64,000 bases of DNA, from assembly GCA_028456385.1 (NCBI GenBank), contig JALNQF010000007.1:186001-250000 (forward strand), in the 5' to 3' direction. Under the pieces are notes generated by a model that saw only the letters and a list, made by a program, of their open reading frames with translations, ran no database searches and was not told the DNA's origin. Below, piece by piece: positions 34,925-48,428 of this stretch. Within the stretch, counting starts at the first letter, position 1, and every line of letters starts with the position of its first letter. Source of the stretch: Ophiosphaerella korrae (Eukaryota > Ascomycota > Dothideomycetes > Pleosporales > Phaeosphaeriaceae). The position numbers and the translations under genes were made by a program.

Positions 34925-36447
34925 TCATGCAGCAAAGGCCTCCCCCTCATCTGGCCATTGATCAACCAACTCCCTCTCCTTCTTCCCTTGTACCAAATTC
35001 TCCAGATTCATCCTTACGCTGTATCTCAGATACTTAGTCTCGTAATTTCTCGCATATCCACCGCCCAGTCCCCCAATATCACTCTCACCTTGAAGAGGGT
35101 GATGATGCGCAAAGATAGGCGGATGAGACGTTAGACAGACCCTCTCCTTCTTCTGCATTTTCTGCCCAGGTGCTGGCTTTGGGTAATTTGGTCCCATGTC
35201 TGGATCTTCACCAGCGCACCAACGCCCCATTTCGCTATCAAAGATGCCGTTCCAGCCTTTTATGCCAAACTGATGTAAAAGTCGACGTGCGCCGCGTTGG
35301 GATACTACATAACCCACTGTGCACAACTGCCCGCCTGTCGATCTATGATAGATACGCGTGTGTGGTGGGTAAGCAGTCGCAAGGGCATCGGGCCCGCCTT
35401 GAAAAGGATGGGCTTTGAGATATTTGCCGAGGGGAACAGTGGAGTCATTGGACTGAGTCAGAATCAAATTTGAGGGGTTGGCCGAGGCATACTGCTTGAG
35501 CGAAGGAAATTGTGGTTGAGAGTCCCGAGGGAAACCAGCGCCACAGTGTCCAAGCCAGAGGATGTCCCAAGAGGATGGATCACCGTAGGGTGATTTATTC
35601 GATCCGGTATTGCTGTTTACAGACGATAGCGGGAGAGAAGGCAATGTTTTGGGAAGATTATTAGTATCAATTATTTTGAAGGCCAACTCCTCTGTCTCTG
35701 TACTGGGTCGGTATTCAACATGGCTTTTAAGATGTGGAGATCTTTTGAAGATATCTTGTGAAAGGATGCGCGAGGCAAGCGCGAAGCGCTGGAGATTTTG
35801 CCGAACACGGATGTCCCAGTCTACATCATCTTCAAGAATGAAGGCTGTGCTAAGGTTTTGTTCAACGACTCTGGCCCAATATCAGCTCACGGTCTGGGTT
35901 TTATTACCGCTAAATGAAAATAAGATACCTTTGTAAAGCGTTCATGTGGGTTCTCCAACTCCCTCGGATGCCTGTCAGAAGTTTGACATTCTCCTCTGGT
36001 GGTGGGTAGGCGCTTTCCTTGATGCTCTCTCCTTTGACGCCGTCTATGTATTCAATTTTGATGTTTGAGATGGCTGCTGAGAGGGACATGGCATCGCGGC
36101 GGTCACTTCGAAAGGGAAGATTGAGTACAAATATTTTCTGGAACTGAGTCCGTATCAGTGTATTGCGTAGTTTTCAGGGAATCATTGTGAGAATAGTAGC
36201 CTACTCCTAGGGTTGTGTTCAGGATGTCTCGTAAACTGTCGTCCTTCAAATACTCAAAAGAGTCCTCTGGAATCTGTACTGCATGGCGCCCAACATTAAG
36301 CCAAGCCCACAACGCAACAAAAAATAACAAGGTCACTAGTAGTCTAGGCCTTGAACGAAACCATGGACTCCTCCTTTTGGCCACTTCGAACGTTGCGCCG
36401 CCTTTGGGTGACATCAATCCCAAGGTGTCGATAGATATGCGCCGCAT
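34925..36447 (-). CDS. Glycosyltransferase family 25-like type II membrane protein
   Basis: Three exons: 36447-36205, 36143-35929, 35870-34925 (1404 nt, 467 aa). A short cytosolic N-terminus is followed by one membrane anchor at about residues 36-52 (LLVTLLFFVALWAWLNV), then a lumenal catalytic region: KIFVLNLPFRSDRRDAM, IEYIDGVKGE, AFILEDDVDWD with a DxD-like acidic motif, and a later SWDILWLGHCG. This pattern matches the LPS/procollagen beta-galactosyltransferase (GT25) family, presumably in the Golgi; the donor and acceptor are unknown. I start at ATG 36447, because the longer frame to 36468 begins with GTG. It is divergent from NAR1. Confidence 0.82.
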
Positions 36448-37043
36448 TTGGACGAAGTGCAACGGCACTGAAGTGAGAAGAGAGGAGAAGACATGAGAGA
36501 ATTGGAAAGTACAGGAGAGATGTCGTCAGAAGTAAATCAAGATAATATGGTATACATCAGCACGAGACTTGCTAATAGCAGCTGGCGGCCAACCAGGCTA
36601 AATCAGCCTGCGGTGCGCTACGTGCACCCTGCATATATATTGCATTCATTACAAACGGCTTGTCGGTGAAGGTGTGGCTAAAACGAACAAGGCTTGTTGG
36701 AATCGCATCACGTGTGGGATGAGGCGACTTCGGGACAGGGGAGAATGGGGCAGAATTGGGAAAGAAGCCGCGGACTTGCAGACTGAGAAATCGGAGCTTA
36801 TCGATAGGCCGGCACATATCGTGACCAACAAAAGATGGACCTTCTCCGTGCTTCGGCGTGCATTTCTAAGCTAAGGTAGTCTTCTGTTGCGTCTTTCCTT
36901 GCCTTCAACAACTCTTTTGGCCTTTAGGAGTTCTGTGTATTGTTCAGAATTGCACTTGTTCTCCTGCATGCTTGCGCTGGTCGCTTCACGATACCCCCCC
37001 TCTCCCACTGCTCGCCACTTGCCTTCCTTAGTCTTGGCTCACC
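36448..37043. promoter_or_regulatory. Divergent promoter region GT25 / NAR1
   Basis: About 600 bases between divergent starts. CACGTG is at 36709-36714. Pyrimidine-rich tract just before the NAR1 ATG. Confidence 0.4.
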
Positions 37044-38942
37044 ATGAGCGCCATTCTTTCAGCAGACGATTTGAATGACTTCATATCACCCGGCGTAGCG
37101 TGCATAAAGCCTATAGAGACTCTTCCTGTGCAGTCTGAAGATAGCAGTGTATACACGGTCCTGCCCCAGTACCCTCAAGCGCATACTAACTAGCACCAGA
37201 ATCCGTACGAAGTCACCACCGAAGACAAAACTGCAGCATCACAACCACCACCTCCTGCCTCCATATCACTTACGGACTGCCTTGCCTGCTCAGGGTGCGT
37301 AACGAGCGCCGAAGCTGTGCTCATTACGCTCCAGTCCCACACCGAAGTCCTCACAACGCTCGATACATATTCCTCGTTGCGCGCACCATGGCTGGCACAA
37401 AACGGAGCAAATGGGGCCTCGAATGGGCATGTCCATGAGGGAAAGATCTTTGTAGCCAGTGTATCACCCCAGGTGCGTGCTAGCCTGGCAGTTGTATTCA
37501 ACGTGTCCGAAGAAGAGGCGGGAAATATGGTTGCACAGCTTCTGAGCGGCCCTTCAGGTCTTAGGGCTGGCGGACACCAGGGTAGCGACTTCACATGGGT
37601 CATTGATACAAATGTAGTACGCGAAGCTTGCCTCGTTGCTGCCGCAGACGAAGTCGCCCTATCTCTTTCCCCGAACGCCACCAAAGTCTCCGCAAAACCT
37701 GGATCGGAGGGCACAATAGATACAAGACCGAAGGGCCCAATACTCACATCTGCATGCCCTGGCTGGATATGCTATGCTGAAAAGACACATCCTTACGTCC
37801 TCCCACACCTCTCTCGCTTAAAGTCGACTCAATCACTCACTGGGACTCTCGTCAAGTCTGTCTTGAGTCAGCAATGCAACATTGCTCCGTCACAGATCTG
37901 GCATGTGGCCATCATGCCGTGCTTCGACAAGAAGCTTGAAGCTAGTCGTAGCGAGCTTACCTCGGCCACATGGCTGCCCAACCACCAAATCTCCCAAGAC
38001 CCCGTGCGAGACGTCGACTGTGTAATCACGGCTCGCGAACTTCTCCACCTTGCCTCCGCGCGTAACATCAACTTCTCCTCCCTTCCGCGAATACCTCTGT
38101 CACGGACTGAACGAACTCCCTTCCCTGACCCGAAACTTGACGCATTTCTCTTCCCTCCTTCGCCTCGGAAGAATCAAAGTACACTTGCTGGGTCATCAGG
38201 TGGATATTTACATCACGTACTGCGAACATACCAAGCACAGAACCCAGGCTCCTCTATATCTGTCTCACGAGGTCGCAATGCGGACGTGGTAGAATATTCG
38301 TTGATCCGTGGTCCCGAAACCATTATAAGAGCAGCGCGTTTCTATGGCTTCCGTAACATCCAGAATCTAGTACGACGCCTCAAACCCGCAAAGGCAAGTA
38401 GACTACCCGGTGGTAAGACTGGTGTAAGTCGAAGACCTGGTGGAGCTAGCGTAGCAGGAGAAGGCGTGAAGGATTATGCATATGTGGAGGTTATGGCGTG
38501 TCCTGGCGGCTGCACGAACGGGGGTGGACAAATCAAGGTTACAGAAGTTGAACATGTGCGTATTGAAGAGGGCTTGCAGGGTGCCAATGAAAATGCAGCT
38601 GCATCTAAACTGGGTCCAAAAGAGCAGAAGGAATGGTTGGCTAGGGTAGACGAAGCCTACTTCTCTGGTTCTGACTCAGAAAACGATGGTGTCGATCAAG
38701 ATGGCAATAGAGAGATGCAAGTTGTCGGAACAAACGGCCATGTGGAAGATGATGAGATCGTGAACGGCATTTCAAGATCACGTGTCAACGATATACTGCA
38801 GCATTGGTCACACATTACAGGAGTGGATAAACAAAAGTTACTATACACATCGTATCGAAAGGTAGAAAGCGATGTAGGAAAGAAGCAGAGCGACATGGAG
38901 CGCGTTGCTGGACTAGCCGTCACCGTCGGCGGCGGGTGGTAA
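37044..38942 (+). CDS. NAR1: Cytosolic Fe-S cluster assembly factor NAR1
   Basis: Two exons: 37044-37148 and 37200-38942 (1848 nt, 615 aa), with a TACTAAC branch site in the 51-nt intron. Nar1 is the iron-only-hydrogenase-like CIA protein that links the early scaffold to the late targeting complex. The N-terminal cluster ligands are Cys20 (GVACIKP) and Cys62, 65 and 68 (CLACSGC). The H-cluster-like ligands are Cys221 (SACPGW), Cys276 (MPCFDK), and Cys469 and Cys473 ([11 protein letters not shown]). All eight expected cysteines are present, so the protein should be functional. Two low-complexity inserts (about residues 90-105 and 510-560) are typical fungal elaborations. Confidence 0.96.
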
Positions 38943-40567
38943 ACTCTTTAGTTTGCCTTCGCATCAACTGGCGTTTGATATATAGACAAACCAAACCCAA
39001 GCATTTACACTAGAAAATACCATAACGAGATGAATCAGCATACACGTCCCATCCCTCGCGTCCCCAACCAGCCTTGTACGACATGCCTCCCACTTCAAAC
39101 ACACGCGTACATGCAGCGGCCCGTCCCCACCCTGTTTCCGCAGCCGTTCCCGCCCTCACACCGCGAAAAGCAAACACATATCTGCAGTGTAGCCTCTACA
39201 AACAGGAAAACAAGCATCAAATCCTATTTATTTATTTTTACAGTGACAAGGATGTGCCTGCAGGAGCCCGAAACATTGCCATGTTGGTGGCGACACAAGA
39301 CAGAAGGCCCGTGAAAAATAAATTGATTCGGTGTGGTGGTAGATTGCCTATGGCGACATGGAGACGCCAGAATAAGGCATGTGAGCGTGAAGGGGTGATG
39401 GTAGTTCGGAAATGACGTGTCGCGGTCCGTGGCGTAAAGCACATACATCCGCGACTAGACTCACGTTACACATGGGGTGGCTGTGCTGGGAATGATGTAG
39501 CGGGACAATATAGTCCATCAATTTTGATCGAGGAGAGTAGAACTACATAAGGTTGTATATGATGCGACGGCCCAGCTGTCTAGCAGGGAGAGCGCTTCTT
39601 CAAGAAGTCGTGCCGTCAGCCCTTTTTCTGATGGTTTGAGTACCAGGTTGTCGCCTGGACACCGGCAAGGGAAGAAAAGGATGCTGGTCGATATGTCAGG
39701 ACCGGAATTACATGATTATAAAGAGGGTACAATTTGAACACGGCATAGAATTGTGCGTGTTGGAGCAGGCAGAGGAGAAAAAGATGTTGGTCTATGATAT
39801 AACACAATGAAAATAGAAAAACGCGAAGGGAAAGTGATTCAGTGTAAAGCAAGGAGACGAGCGCAGTTTAAGTTACTTCTTACAAGACCAACGGTCGATC
39901 CATGCTTCTCCACTTATCCAAGAACCTTCTTTTCCAATTTTTACCGAGGGGTACGATAGGCGAGAGTATAATAGTCGCCAAATGCTGAAATTCGGGTATC
40001 CGCCAATAGAAAACAAACCAGATAAGGCAGCAAACATACAAAGGAAATGAGGCATATGCCTATGCGGTCTAATGAGGTATCGAAAAATCTGAAGCATATG
40101 TGACTGGGATCCTTAAGCACTATTTCTCCCGGCTTATAAAACGATTCCCTATAAAATGGACACGATGATTACCCCGCTGTAAAGGAACAAGCCTCCAAGG
40201 TGATTCAGTAAAAGGAAATGGTGGTGATGGTGTACAGAACGAATGTGTGGTTGGTATATTTTTGACAACAGTGAGATGCGAGATGAGTAAGCAGTGGTCA
40301 AGGACGGTTTGTTCAACGCCGAAACACCGTCCAAAGAGGCGCTGATTTTGCGACTCGTATGCGCGTATTGTTGTGCCTTCCTTGGCTCGTGCACCGTGCC
40401 TGACGGTAGCTGAAGGTCCAGTGTCGTGTGTTCATGACCGTGATCCGACGAAGTGAATCGACGATAAGCGGGGCAAGATGCCGATCAGGCGTGTTGATCT
40501 TATTACAATTATATGGTCGAAGATGATGCATTGAAAGCGAAGCAGAATAAGAAACTGTTTTAAGATA
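38943..40567. other. 1.6 kb convergent intergenic region
   Basis: Between the NAR1 (+) and IME2-like kinase (-) stops. Several 70-110 codon ORFs on both strands lack homology I recognise. It is probably long 3' UTRs or non-coding sequence. Confidence 0.5.
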
Positions 40568-43025
40568 TCACCGGTACATCGATTGGGTTGCCATGAGACT
40601 TGCCGCGACACTCGATGCCCAATCGTTCTCGTCATAGGGAGGCGTTGGCCACTTCGACACGGTGTCGTTCTTTGCAGGGCGCGAGTTAGAAATATCCAAG
40701 GATTTGCTGGGTGTATTGTGATTAGCCTGTCCAAAGCCGACACTGTTTCTATTGGCCGATGGCGACGGCGTTGGATATGAAGCAGCAGGACCGAGGTCAG
40801 TTTGCGATCGATGGATGGGCGCCTTTGGGTTGTCAAGCTTTTTTGATACTCTTTGAGCAGACGCTAGGACTTCATTAAGAAGTTCCTCCTCCTCGTTAGG
40901 GGTTTCGTAACGATTCGATGGGCTTGGCTTGTTCTGTGTTGCTCGCCTGGTGCGACTGGAGATGGGGCCATTGACACCGTTCTCCGAGACTCGAGGCTCA
41001 GGACCATGGGGTACTGAGTGATGACGTTTCAGCATGGGGTTTGTGGCGACACGAGCATTCTTCGTCGCGGCGCTCTGTTGAGCATGAGCTTCTACACTGT
41101 CTCTTACATGTTGCAACGCCTTGTCCAGTTCGGAGAAGTCAGTGTTGTTCGCAGTAGATCCAGATAACGGACCTTGGTCCGTTGTCAAAGATGATCTGGC
41201 AGTTGCACCAGCCCAGGGAGCACAACCAGCATTAGCTTCAATGTCATCCGAACTCGGTGACATTGGTGTTTGATATCTCCCAGAGAGGCGCCGAGCACGT
41301 TTCCGAAGGTGTGAAAAGAAACCTTCTTTTTGCCCATTAGGTGGAGAAGTAAGGCCTGACCGGCCATTCAACGCACGTTCTGCTTCTTGACGATGTGCAT
41401 CTGCATAATGGTTACCATGAGAGGCAACGGACAGCTGTCGACCAATCTTCTTGGCTGCCTGCTCGTCCCCATCTGGATAACGTCCACTAGCTTGTGCAGT
41501 GACTTCAGCCGAGAGTGGAGATATTGGTCGTATTGAAGGCAAAATAGGAATAGGTGCACCATTAGGAGGCACCCCGTTTGTCCACGTAGCTCGCTTAGTG
41601 GCAGCGGGTCGATGCTTAGTGGGACCACTCGTATTGCTGGAATTCGCTGCAGGTGACGGTGCAGGGGACAAAGGTTGCACGGTCGTGTGTTGTGGGACTG
41701 CGGGGGCACTCTCGCGAGCAACTAATGATCGTCGTAGCCAAGACGATGTCTTTGAGCTTAGACTTGGAGAGGCGTCTGGAGAATCCTTTGCTGAGATCTC
41801 CGATTGCTTCCTGCTCAACAATCTCGATGATGAAGACTTGAGGCGGATTGGATCAAAGGCGTCCTGGAAATACTCGTGCGCCAATGCCTGTGCTGAAGTT
41901 GGCCTGGCACGTGGGTCCCACAACAAACACCAAGTGACAAATTGCGATAAACTAGCAGGCCACTGTGGTGCTGGCAGAATGGTGTCCAAAGAGTGCGGAG
42001 CCATCTGATAGTCTATTAGCAGTGTAATTATAATGGAATATAATAATAATAATAATAATAGCTTACCTTCGGGAACGAGAAACCCAGCTTCTGTGCCAAC
42101 CTGATGCCTTCTTTCCATTCACCACCGCCAACGCGCTGTCCATATTTGTTGACCCAGCCGCCAGGGCTGCCCATAATTTCACACACTCTCCATACTTGAT
42201 CTACCTCATTTCCACCAGGAAATAGAGGCTTCAGGGTGGCAATTTCCACAGCCATGGCACCGACAGCCCAGATGTCTACTGGTGCAGAATACTGCCCGGC
42301 GCGCAATAGAACTTCAGGTGCACGGTACCACCGTGTCGAAACGTATGTTGTATATGGGAGTTTAGAGTGTGTTTCTCTTGCAAGGCCAAAATCAGCAATC
42401 TTAATAGTGTAGACTGGGGGTGTTGATGGTGGGGTCATCATGGCTGAGTAGCGGCGGAAAGGATGTGATGAGTCATTGTGTTGCGATGTGGACACGAGGA
42501 TGTTCTCTGGTTTGATGTCGCGGTGGAAGAACTCGCGGTCATGTATGTGCTCAAGGCCTGAGAGGATTTGGAACAAAATACTCTTGACGCTATGTGCGTC
42601 CATAGGCTTGTGGTCCCGTGCCTTCATCAGTTGGTAAAGATTTCCATCCATGAACTCCATGGCAATGTGAAGCCTTCGGCTGTAAGGGTCCAGGAAAATG
42701 TCCAGAGCCGGTACTAAATGCGGGTGTGGTGGTAGTGATCGCAGGAAGATGACTTCCCGCAGTTCTAGACAACTCGAGAATGAGTCGAATGTCTTCTTCA
42801 TCGTTTTGATTGCAACCTTTGACACGTTAGTTGGAATGCACATCCTGATTTACGTGATATTCAACCTACCATAGTACCACGTCGAGCAATATGTGATCCT
42901 GCGGTTCGTACACGTGCAAGCGCGACACTACCAAAGCTGCCATCACCAATCTCCTTCATGACTTCGTACCTCTCTTCAAGAGAGGCCCAGCCATGAGGCT
43001 GTATTTGTTGTGAGTCTGGCTGCAT
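40568..43025 (-). CDS. ime2: IME2-type (RCK/MAK family) serine/threonine protein kinase
   Basis: Three exons: 43025-42870, 42816-42067, 42004-40568 (2343 nt, 780 aa). The kinase domain covers about residues 20-345: glycine loop EIGDGSFGSV, catalytic Lys in VAIKTMKK, HRDIKPENIL, DFGLAR, activation segment TTYVSTRWYRAPEVLL, and DIWAVGAMAVEI. The TxY pair here is TTY, as in Ime2/MAK kinases and unlike the TEY of MAP kinases. An insert of about 25 residues separates HRDIKPENIL from DFGLAR. The C-terminal about 430 residues are Ser/Pro/Asn-rich and disordered. Ime2 relatives govern meiosis, light responses and sexual development in fungi; the exact role here is inferred. Intron 2 carries a TAA repeat. 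Confidence 0.9.
42039..42061. repeat. (TAA)n microsatellite in kinase intron
   Basis: About seven TAA units inside the second intron (42066-42005) of the IME2-type kinase, next to its donor. In the translated ORF it appears as a false Tyr/Leu run. Confidence 0.85.
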
Positions 43026-46000
43026 ATTTGTGATGATTTGAGTCCTCTTCTACAGAAACATTCAATGGAGATGATGTCCCTGAAGCTTATATGCTGGCGG
43101 GGTTAGAAGAATGGTCTCTCCAACGAGCCGATTTCCTTACTGGTAGGGTGATCAAAAGGCGATGAATCTTAGCTCATCTCATTCACTGATCAAAGGTAGG
43201 ATGTCAAACGGGGAGGTCGAGTTGTCGAGAGGGGTATGAGGAGGGAGAGCCCAGTGCGTATCGAAGTGTTTGAGGCGCGATAGGAGCAGATGTAGGGGTC
43301 CGGGTAGTGTGATGAAGAAATGAGAGTCGACGGTTGGGAAGGGGCGTGTGGAGATCAGCCCAGGACCACGGTAGGCGGGTAGTGCTCCGTAGCTTAGGTG
43401 GTTCTAGTGGGCATGAAAGAGGACGGACTCTGTGATCTGAGCTTGGTGGCTTAATGTCGGGCTGGGAGATTTGGCCGTGCACAGATGGACCGGGGATGAG
43501 GGAGGTGGAACAAGACGGCAAGTGAGAGTCAGGAAGGATGGGCCTGGCCCAGCAAAGCTACGGGACTGGTAAAAAACGAGGCGGTCTAAAGGGGCCCTGG
43601 TGTGATGAACGGAGCAGAGTAGGCGAACGAAAAGACGCCGGCTATGGGCGTCTTGTGTGATTGATGGACACTCTCTTGGGGCAGAAGACAGGATTAGAGG
43701 GGGTGCAGGTATGGGCCCTTTGCACGAGTCGCAAGGCTAGACCAGCGTGATTAGAGAGGAAACGACGGCCGGCGAGCGTTGCGAGGCGTTTTAATGGAGA
43801 GCAAATGGCCCAGAAGGGGCAAGGCCAGGAAAAGGCCAGCAGACGGCCTGTTGCCGTGGTGAGGAGAGCGGTCGGCGCTGCGTGCGTTGGCACAGACAGA
43901 TGGCACTGGCACTGGCACCGACTGGCACTGACTGGCACTGGCAGACGCGATGCGACGGGTTAACAGCAGCAAGCGAGACAGCGCGTGCAGAGGCTCGTGG
44001 TAGGGGTGCTGGCGGTGAAAGACAAAAGCATTGCGGACACAGGAGGGGCGGTGGTGGGATATTCGGGGGGGTGATGGGGGAAAGGGTGATTGTGAATGGG
44101 GCTGCAGAGAGAATTGAATCGCGTGAAATGAGGGCGGATAGCTGCTGCTACGGGGTTCAGGGCTGACTGTCAGGGAAGGCGCGCGCCGCGACGGGGAATC
44201 ACAGGCAAAGCGCGCTGTGCCGAAAGCGGGCTGGCGCACTGCGAACCTTGTGCCCTCGCCCTCACCCTGGCACATGCACTGATTGGGGGGGGCCGCCCCC
44301 TTTTTGTTGTTTTTGCTGCCATCCATTGGCTCCTGCACGCCGACCTGTTGTTGATTTTTGGCATAAAACACCACGAGCTGCGCAATGTCGCCGAGCAGTG
44401 TGCCGCGTGGGGCTAGCCGGCCCTGGTGCATTAGCATGCAATTGCACACACACTCTGGCCTCCCAGGTGCGCCCCCTCGAGGCACTTCACCGCAGCGGCA
44501 TGAATGCAATAATTCAAGCAGGTCATCATGTGCATAGCCTCCCCAGCTTTGGCTACCGTTGCTCGGCGCAGCCAGCCGCACGGTAAGCAAAGCCTCGCGA
44601 CAGCCATCTCATGGCCATGGCGACGACGTGCGTCTCCATGGCACTGCTCACGTAGGGCCCCTTTTCCCACCGGCGCCCGTACCTGATTTGTAGCAGGTTC
44701 CTGAGTTATCCTCCAGCCCATGCCCCGGTCTAGTGTCGTCACCCATTGGCAGAGAGCTGCTGTGACACCCACCCGCACGGTTTCGTTGCTTTTAGCGCAC
44801 GCGGCACCCGGCATCAGCAATGGTGAGAGACACCGTCCAAATGCTATCAATTTTGAGTCAGTCGCCCCGTCGCCATCGTGGCCGATGCGCTCATCATGAC
44901 CCGCCGTCTCCAGACTCTTGGATCCAGCGCGACCCTGATACCTAGATATCAGCTATTACCGATCTACTCCTTTGTTGCTCACCAGCTGATTCCAACCAGA
45001 CCCTTCATGTCATCATGGATGTGAAAATGACATCAGACACGGAAACTGATTCCAGAGACGGAGACTGGAGATGCAGGGTAAAGTGGGGAGCCTCCAGAGA
45101 GCCCGACAGCTCGTGCAACCACGATGCGACCAACTACCCATGTGAGCCCAAAATCAATTATGTTTTGTTGCTCGCGGCAAACCTGCTCTACCCTCAAGTG
45201 CATGGCACCCCTTCGACAAACAAACTTCGGCCCCAATACATTGAATCCCATTCCCAGGGCATATCCACCTACCCTTTCCCAACCTCTTGCCCCTCATTCA
45301 CTCTGCCACAACCGTACGTGGTAGATCTGCCTCCGTAGACCCTGGAGCTGTTGCACATAACATGGTGAGCCCATGCGCGGCGATGGTCCCAAATAGTGAT
45401 TTCGCCTCGCTGGGCGAGTGGTTGGGTGAAGGATTAACGCCTTTAGCCCAGGTCCTCTCATTTTCCAGAACCCTTCTCCCGCTATGGCGCTTCGTCAGAG
45501 GTCATCAAATTAGATTGCTGGCCCACCTTGCAAATACTCGGTGCTCAGTGAACATGGGCAATTCTGTAGCACGTTGCTCAATCCTCTAACATGCTCGTCA
45601 AATGCTCGCTGCTCAGGCGTTGTTGAGAAGTAGCGCGCGACAACAGTGTACTTTTGCGGCCCTTCTTTGCAAATCCGCCAGAGAGTTTCGAGTGATGCGA
45701 AACATTAGCACAATCAACCGCGACCAGACGACAACCTATCTGCGGCCCCGGATTTACGTGCCTCGTGCCATCTTGCATTCAGCCATCGCGGCACCAATGT
45801 CCGTCCTGTCTGCAGTAGTTCTTTCAAACATAGCAGACAATCGAGGAAAACACCGTTTCTCATCCCCAACTACCGGGCAAGGCTCTGCAGGCCATAGTCC
45901 GCACCGAATATGGAACAGCAGTACGCTTTTGTCTGTCATGGTGTCCTTTTTTTACCTGTTGCCGGCCCAATAGCCGTTCCACCAGGCTTTGTGGGAAGGG

Positions 46001-48428
46001 AACGATCGCCTTTTAGCCTCATTTTCAGCGTCGCGAACAACAACAACCATGATGCTTAGTACCAAAACATGCGGTACACCACACGACTCGAGCGCGACGG
46101 CTGCGCGTGTTCGCTGTGCGTCATTTTGGGTGCGATGTCTCTCGTGCGCATCCAGATGGCGCAACTTCCGGCTCCGAGATACCGTTCAAGGGACACCCTG
46201 CAACACCGAATGCTCGAAGCTAGGGGAGAAACCACCCACCCTTATACTCATGAGTCTAACCCTCGCACATTGTCATCGTGAAACAACAACAGGTGTTCGA
46301 ATCGTAACGCACTTCCAAGGTTTCCTTCCACCTTGAGCGTCTAATAGCTGGCACGCCGGCAATCATGGCCTCTGGGTAGTTTCACCGTGGCACAACATGC
46401 TCGAGCGTGCCACACTGCGTGGCGCATAGCTCTAGTTCGGAACTCGAATATCCCTTTCTGTCGTTTTAGCTGTCTGATTTGCATGGCACGAATTCCGCAA
46501 GGGAGATATTCTTACATTTTAATTGGCGCACTCGAATCCGTAGCTGACCCCGTTCTCAGATGCAAGTGCCACCAACTTTGCCCCGTTCCATATGTATTTC
46601 GTTTTTTGGCCACAGCTGTCACGCAGCGATAACAACTTTGATTGCCCTTACAACCCCCCGCCATCAAGCACATGTTCTACGACATCAATGACGCTGAAAT
46701 CACTACGATGAGATGCTATGTCAGTTTAGTTGTTGGATGCTCTACAATAGCTCCCCTATGCAGGTGCCTCCGAGAGCATGCGCTCACATTCCAACTGCTT
46801 ACACTACATCAAAGCGCTTAGTCGAACCTGCGGTCCTGCTATATGCAGCTGGCTCTCCCCACGCAATCTAAATACAGACACGACACGGCTACAACTTTCT
46901 AATACAGATAAGAAGTGAACACGATATTGCTTGGTCCAAACTACTCCCCGGAAGTAGTGCAGCTGCAACTCGTCCCCCCACCCTACCCCTCGTTGTGGAA
47001 TGGACTGCGCCTCTACCCCGATATAGATGATTATTGATTTATGAAGTGTTCAATCAGCCTTGTCAACGCATACCACGTCATTCCACACTAACTCCCAAAG
47101 CGGGTAACGAATAAGCGACATGTGTCGCCAGTATCACACAATAAGCTCCGATCTGATATGATTTTCCGTTCATTTACAATGGGTTCTACACATTAATCTC
47201 CGACATAAGATATTATTCTACTATACCGTTAGGCTTGCCAACTGCAGTACAGAAAATGGCCCCGCCACCCGACAGCAACGCCCTAGCTGTGAATATGTAC
47301 AATACCCAGGTACACAATTAGCGTAACGAATAACCTACACCATCCTAGTCGTAACAAAAAAGATAGACAGGAGATACTTCCCCAGTCTACCAGTACCTGC
47401 AGCTAAACTAAGTAACATACTTTTGACAACAACGGTCCGCTCTGACCGCCCTTTTATGCACGCACGCTGCGAGCCGAGGCATTAGTCCCAGCCAGTGTTT
47501 TTGACATCCCACAATATGGAAGAAAATTGCGGATACGAAATTGTTGTGTGCGGGAACCCACGAGGATGAATTGGGACAGGGTTGTGCGGTGAGAAGAGCG
47601 GTCACTAGGCGGATAGATTGTAGCGCGCGAAGTGGAGATGTTGTATAAAATGGCCGACACGTCTCACGTGTACACCGACTGATGAAGCCTCGGCTGGAGA
47701 GTCTAGAACTTTTAACCACTGTTGAACGGGCTTTTACACACGTGCAAAATGCGTGCGTGTTATGTTGAGAGATGCTATAACCATACGGTGAATCGTGGCG
47801 ACCGTGTCCTCGAATAGCTGACTCGTGAAAATGTTCAAACTTATGTCGGAGTTGTGTTGTGGCATTCTTTTAGGTGAGTTGTATTGTCTATTATGTAGGT
47901 AATGTATGCATGACACTTTTTTTTTCCAAAACTCTCCTCTTTGAATTGGAAGGAATAAATTTATGGTTTGCCATACTGCCTAGGTAGTCTTCCTTTCCAA
48001 GTCAAAGACTTCTTCAAATTTACGTGCTGTTCCGTAAGTTACCAACATTGTTCACATCACCAAATCTACAACCAGAACACTAGGCATGTGATGATTAAAT
48101 GTACCCTTTTCTAACTACTGATGTTACGAGCCAAAAATGTACGCACCATTTGAATACATGACAGAGTAACCTGTTATGCTTGCCCGTTCCAAGACTACAT
48201 CTCTTCAGGATTTAAAAGAACCCGACTTTTTTAGAATGTGAAAAACAAAGAGTGTTGTTATAGACGATTCCCTACGGATGTAAAACATTATAGAAGTTGA
48301 CGAATAACTACATGTGTTATCGAAAGAAACAGGGCGTTGAAATAGGCTAGAGTTGGCGGAAAGGGTAGAGATGCCAAGCATTATGCAACAACAGCAATCA
48401 TTGCTCTCTCTATGAACCCTCTTTTGTA
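43026..48428. other. 5.4 kb gene-poor stretch
   Basis: The first about 3 kb are GC-rich and hold long but biased overlapping ORFs (for example 43751-44590 minus), with no domain and no shared splice logic. The remainder is AT-richer with only short ORFs. The proximal part is presumably the long promoter and 5' UTR of the kinase. I see no transposase, reverse transcriptase, tRNA or rRNA. Confidence 0.5.
43901..43944. repeat. TGGCAC-based short tandem repeat
   Basis: TGGCAC occurs four times plus an imperfect copy, with ACTGGCACTG spacing. It is imperfect and non-coding as far as can be seen. Confidence 0.7.

Noticed and set aside
39616..40097. Two hydrophobic minus-strand ORFs downstream of the IME2-type kinase
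   Set aside because: Short, low-information and in the expected 3' UTR; no conserved features.
43751..44590. 279-codon minus-strand ORF in the GC-rich block
   Set aside because: Open frames occur on both strands here because of high GC; composition is Pro/Ser/Arg-biased and no family is recognisable.
46280..46310. tRNA-like B box (GTTCGAATC)
   Set aside because: The flanking bases do not pair into a T stem and no acceptor stem or A box fits.
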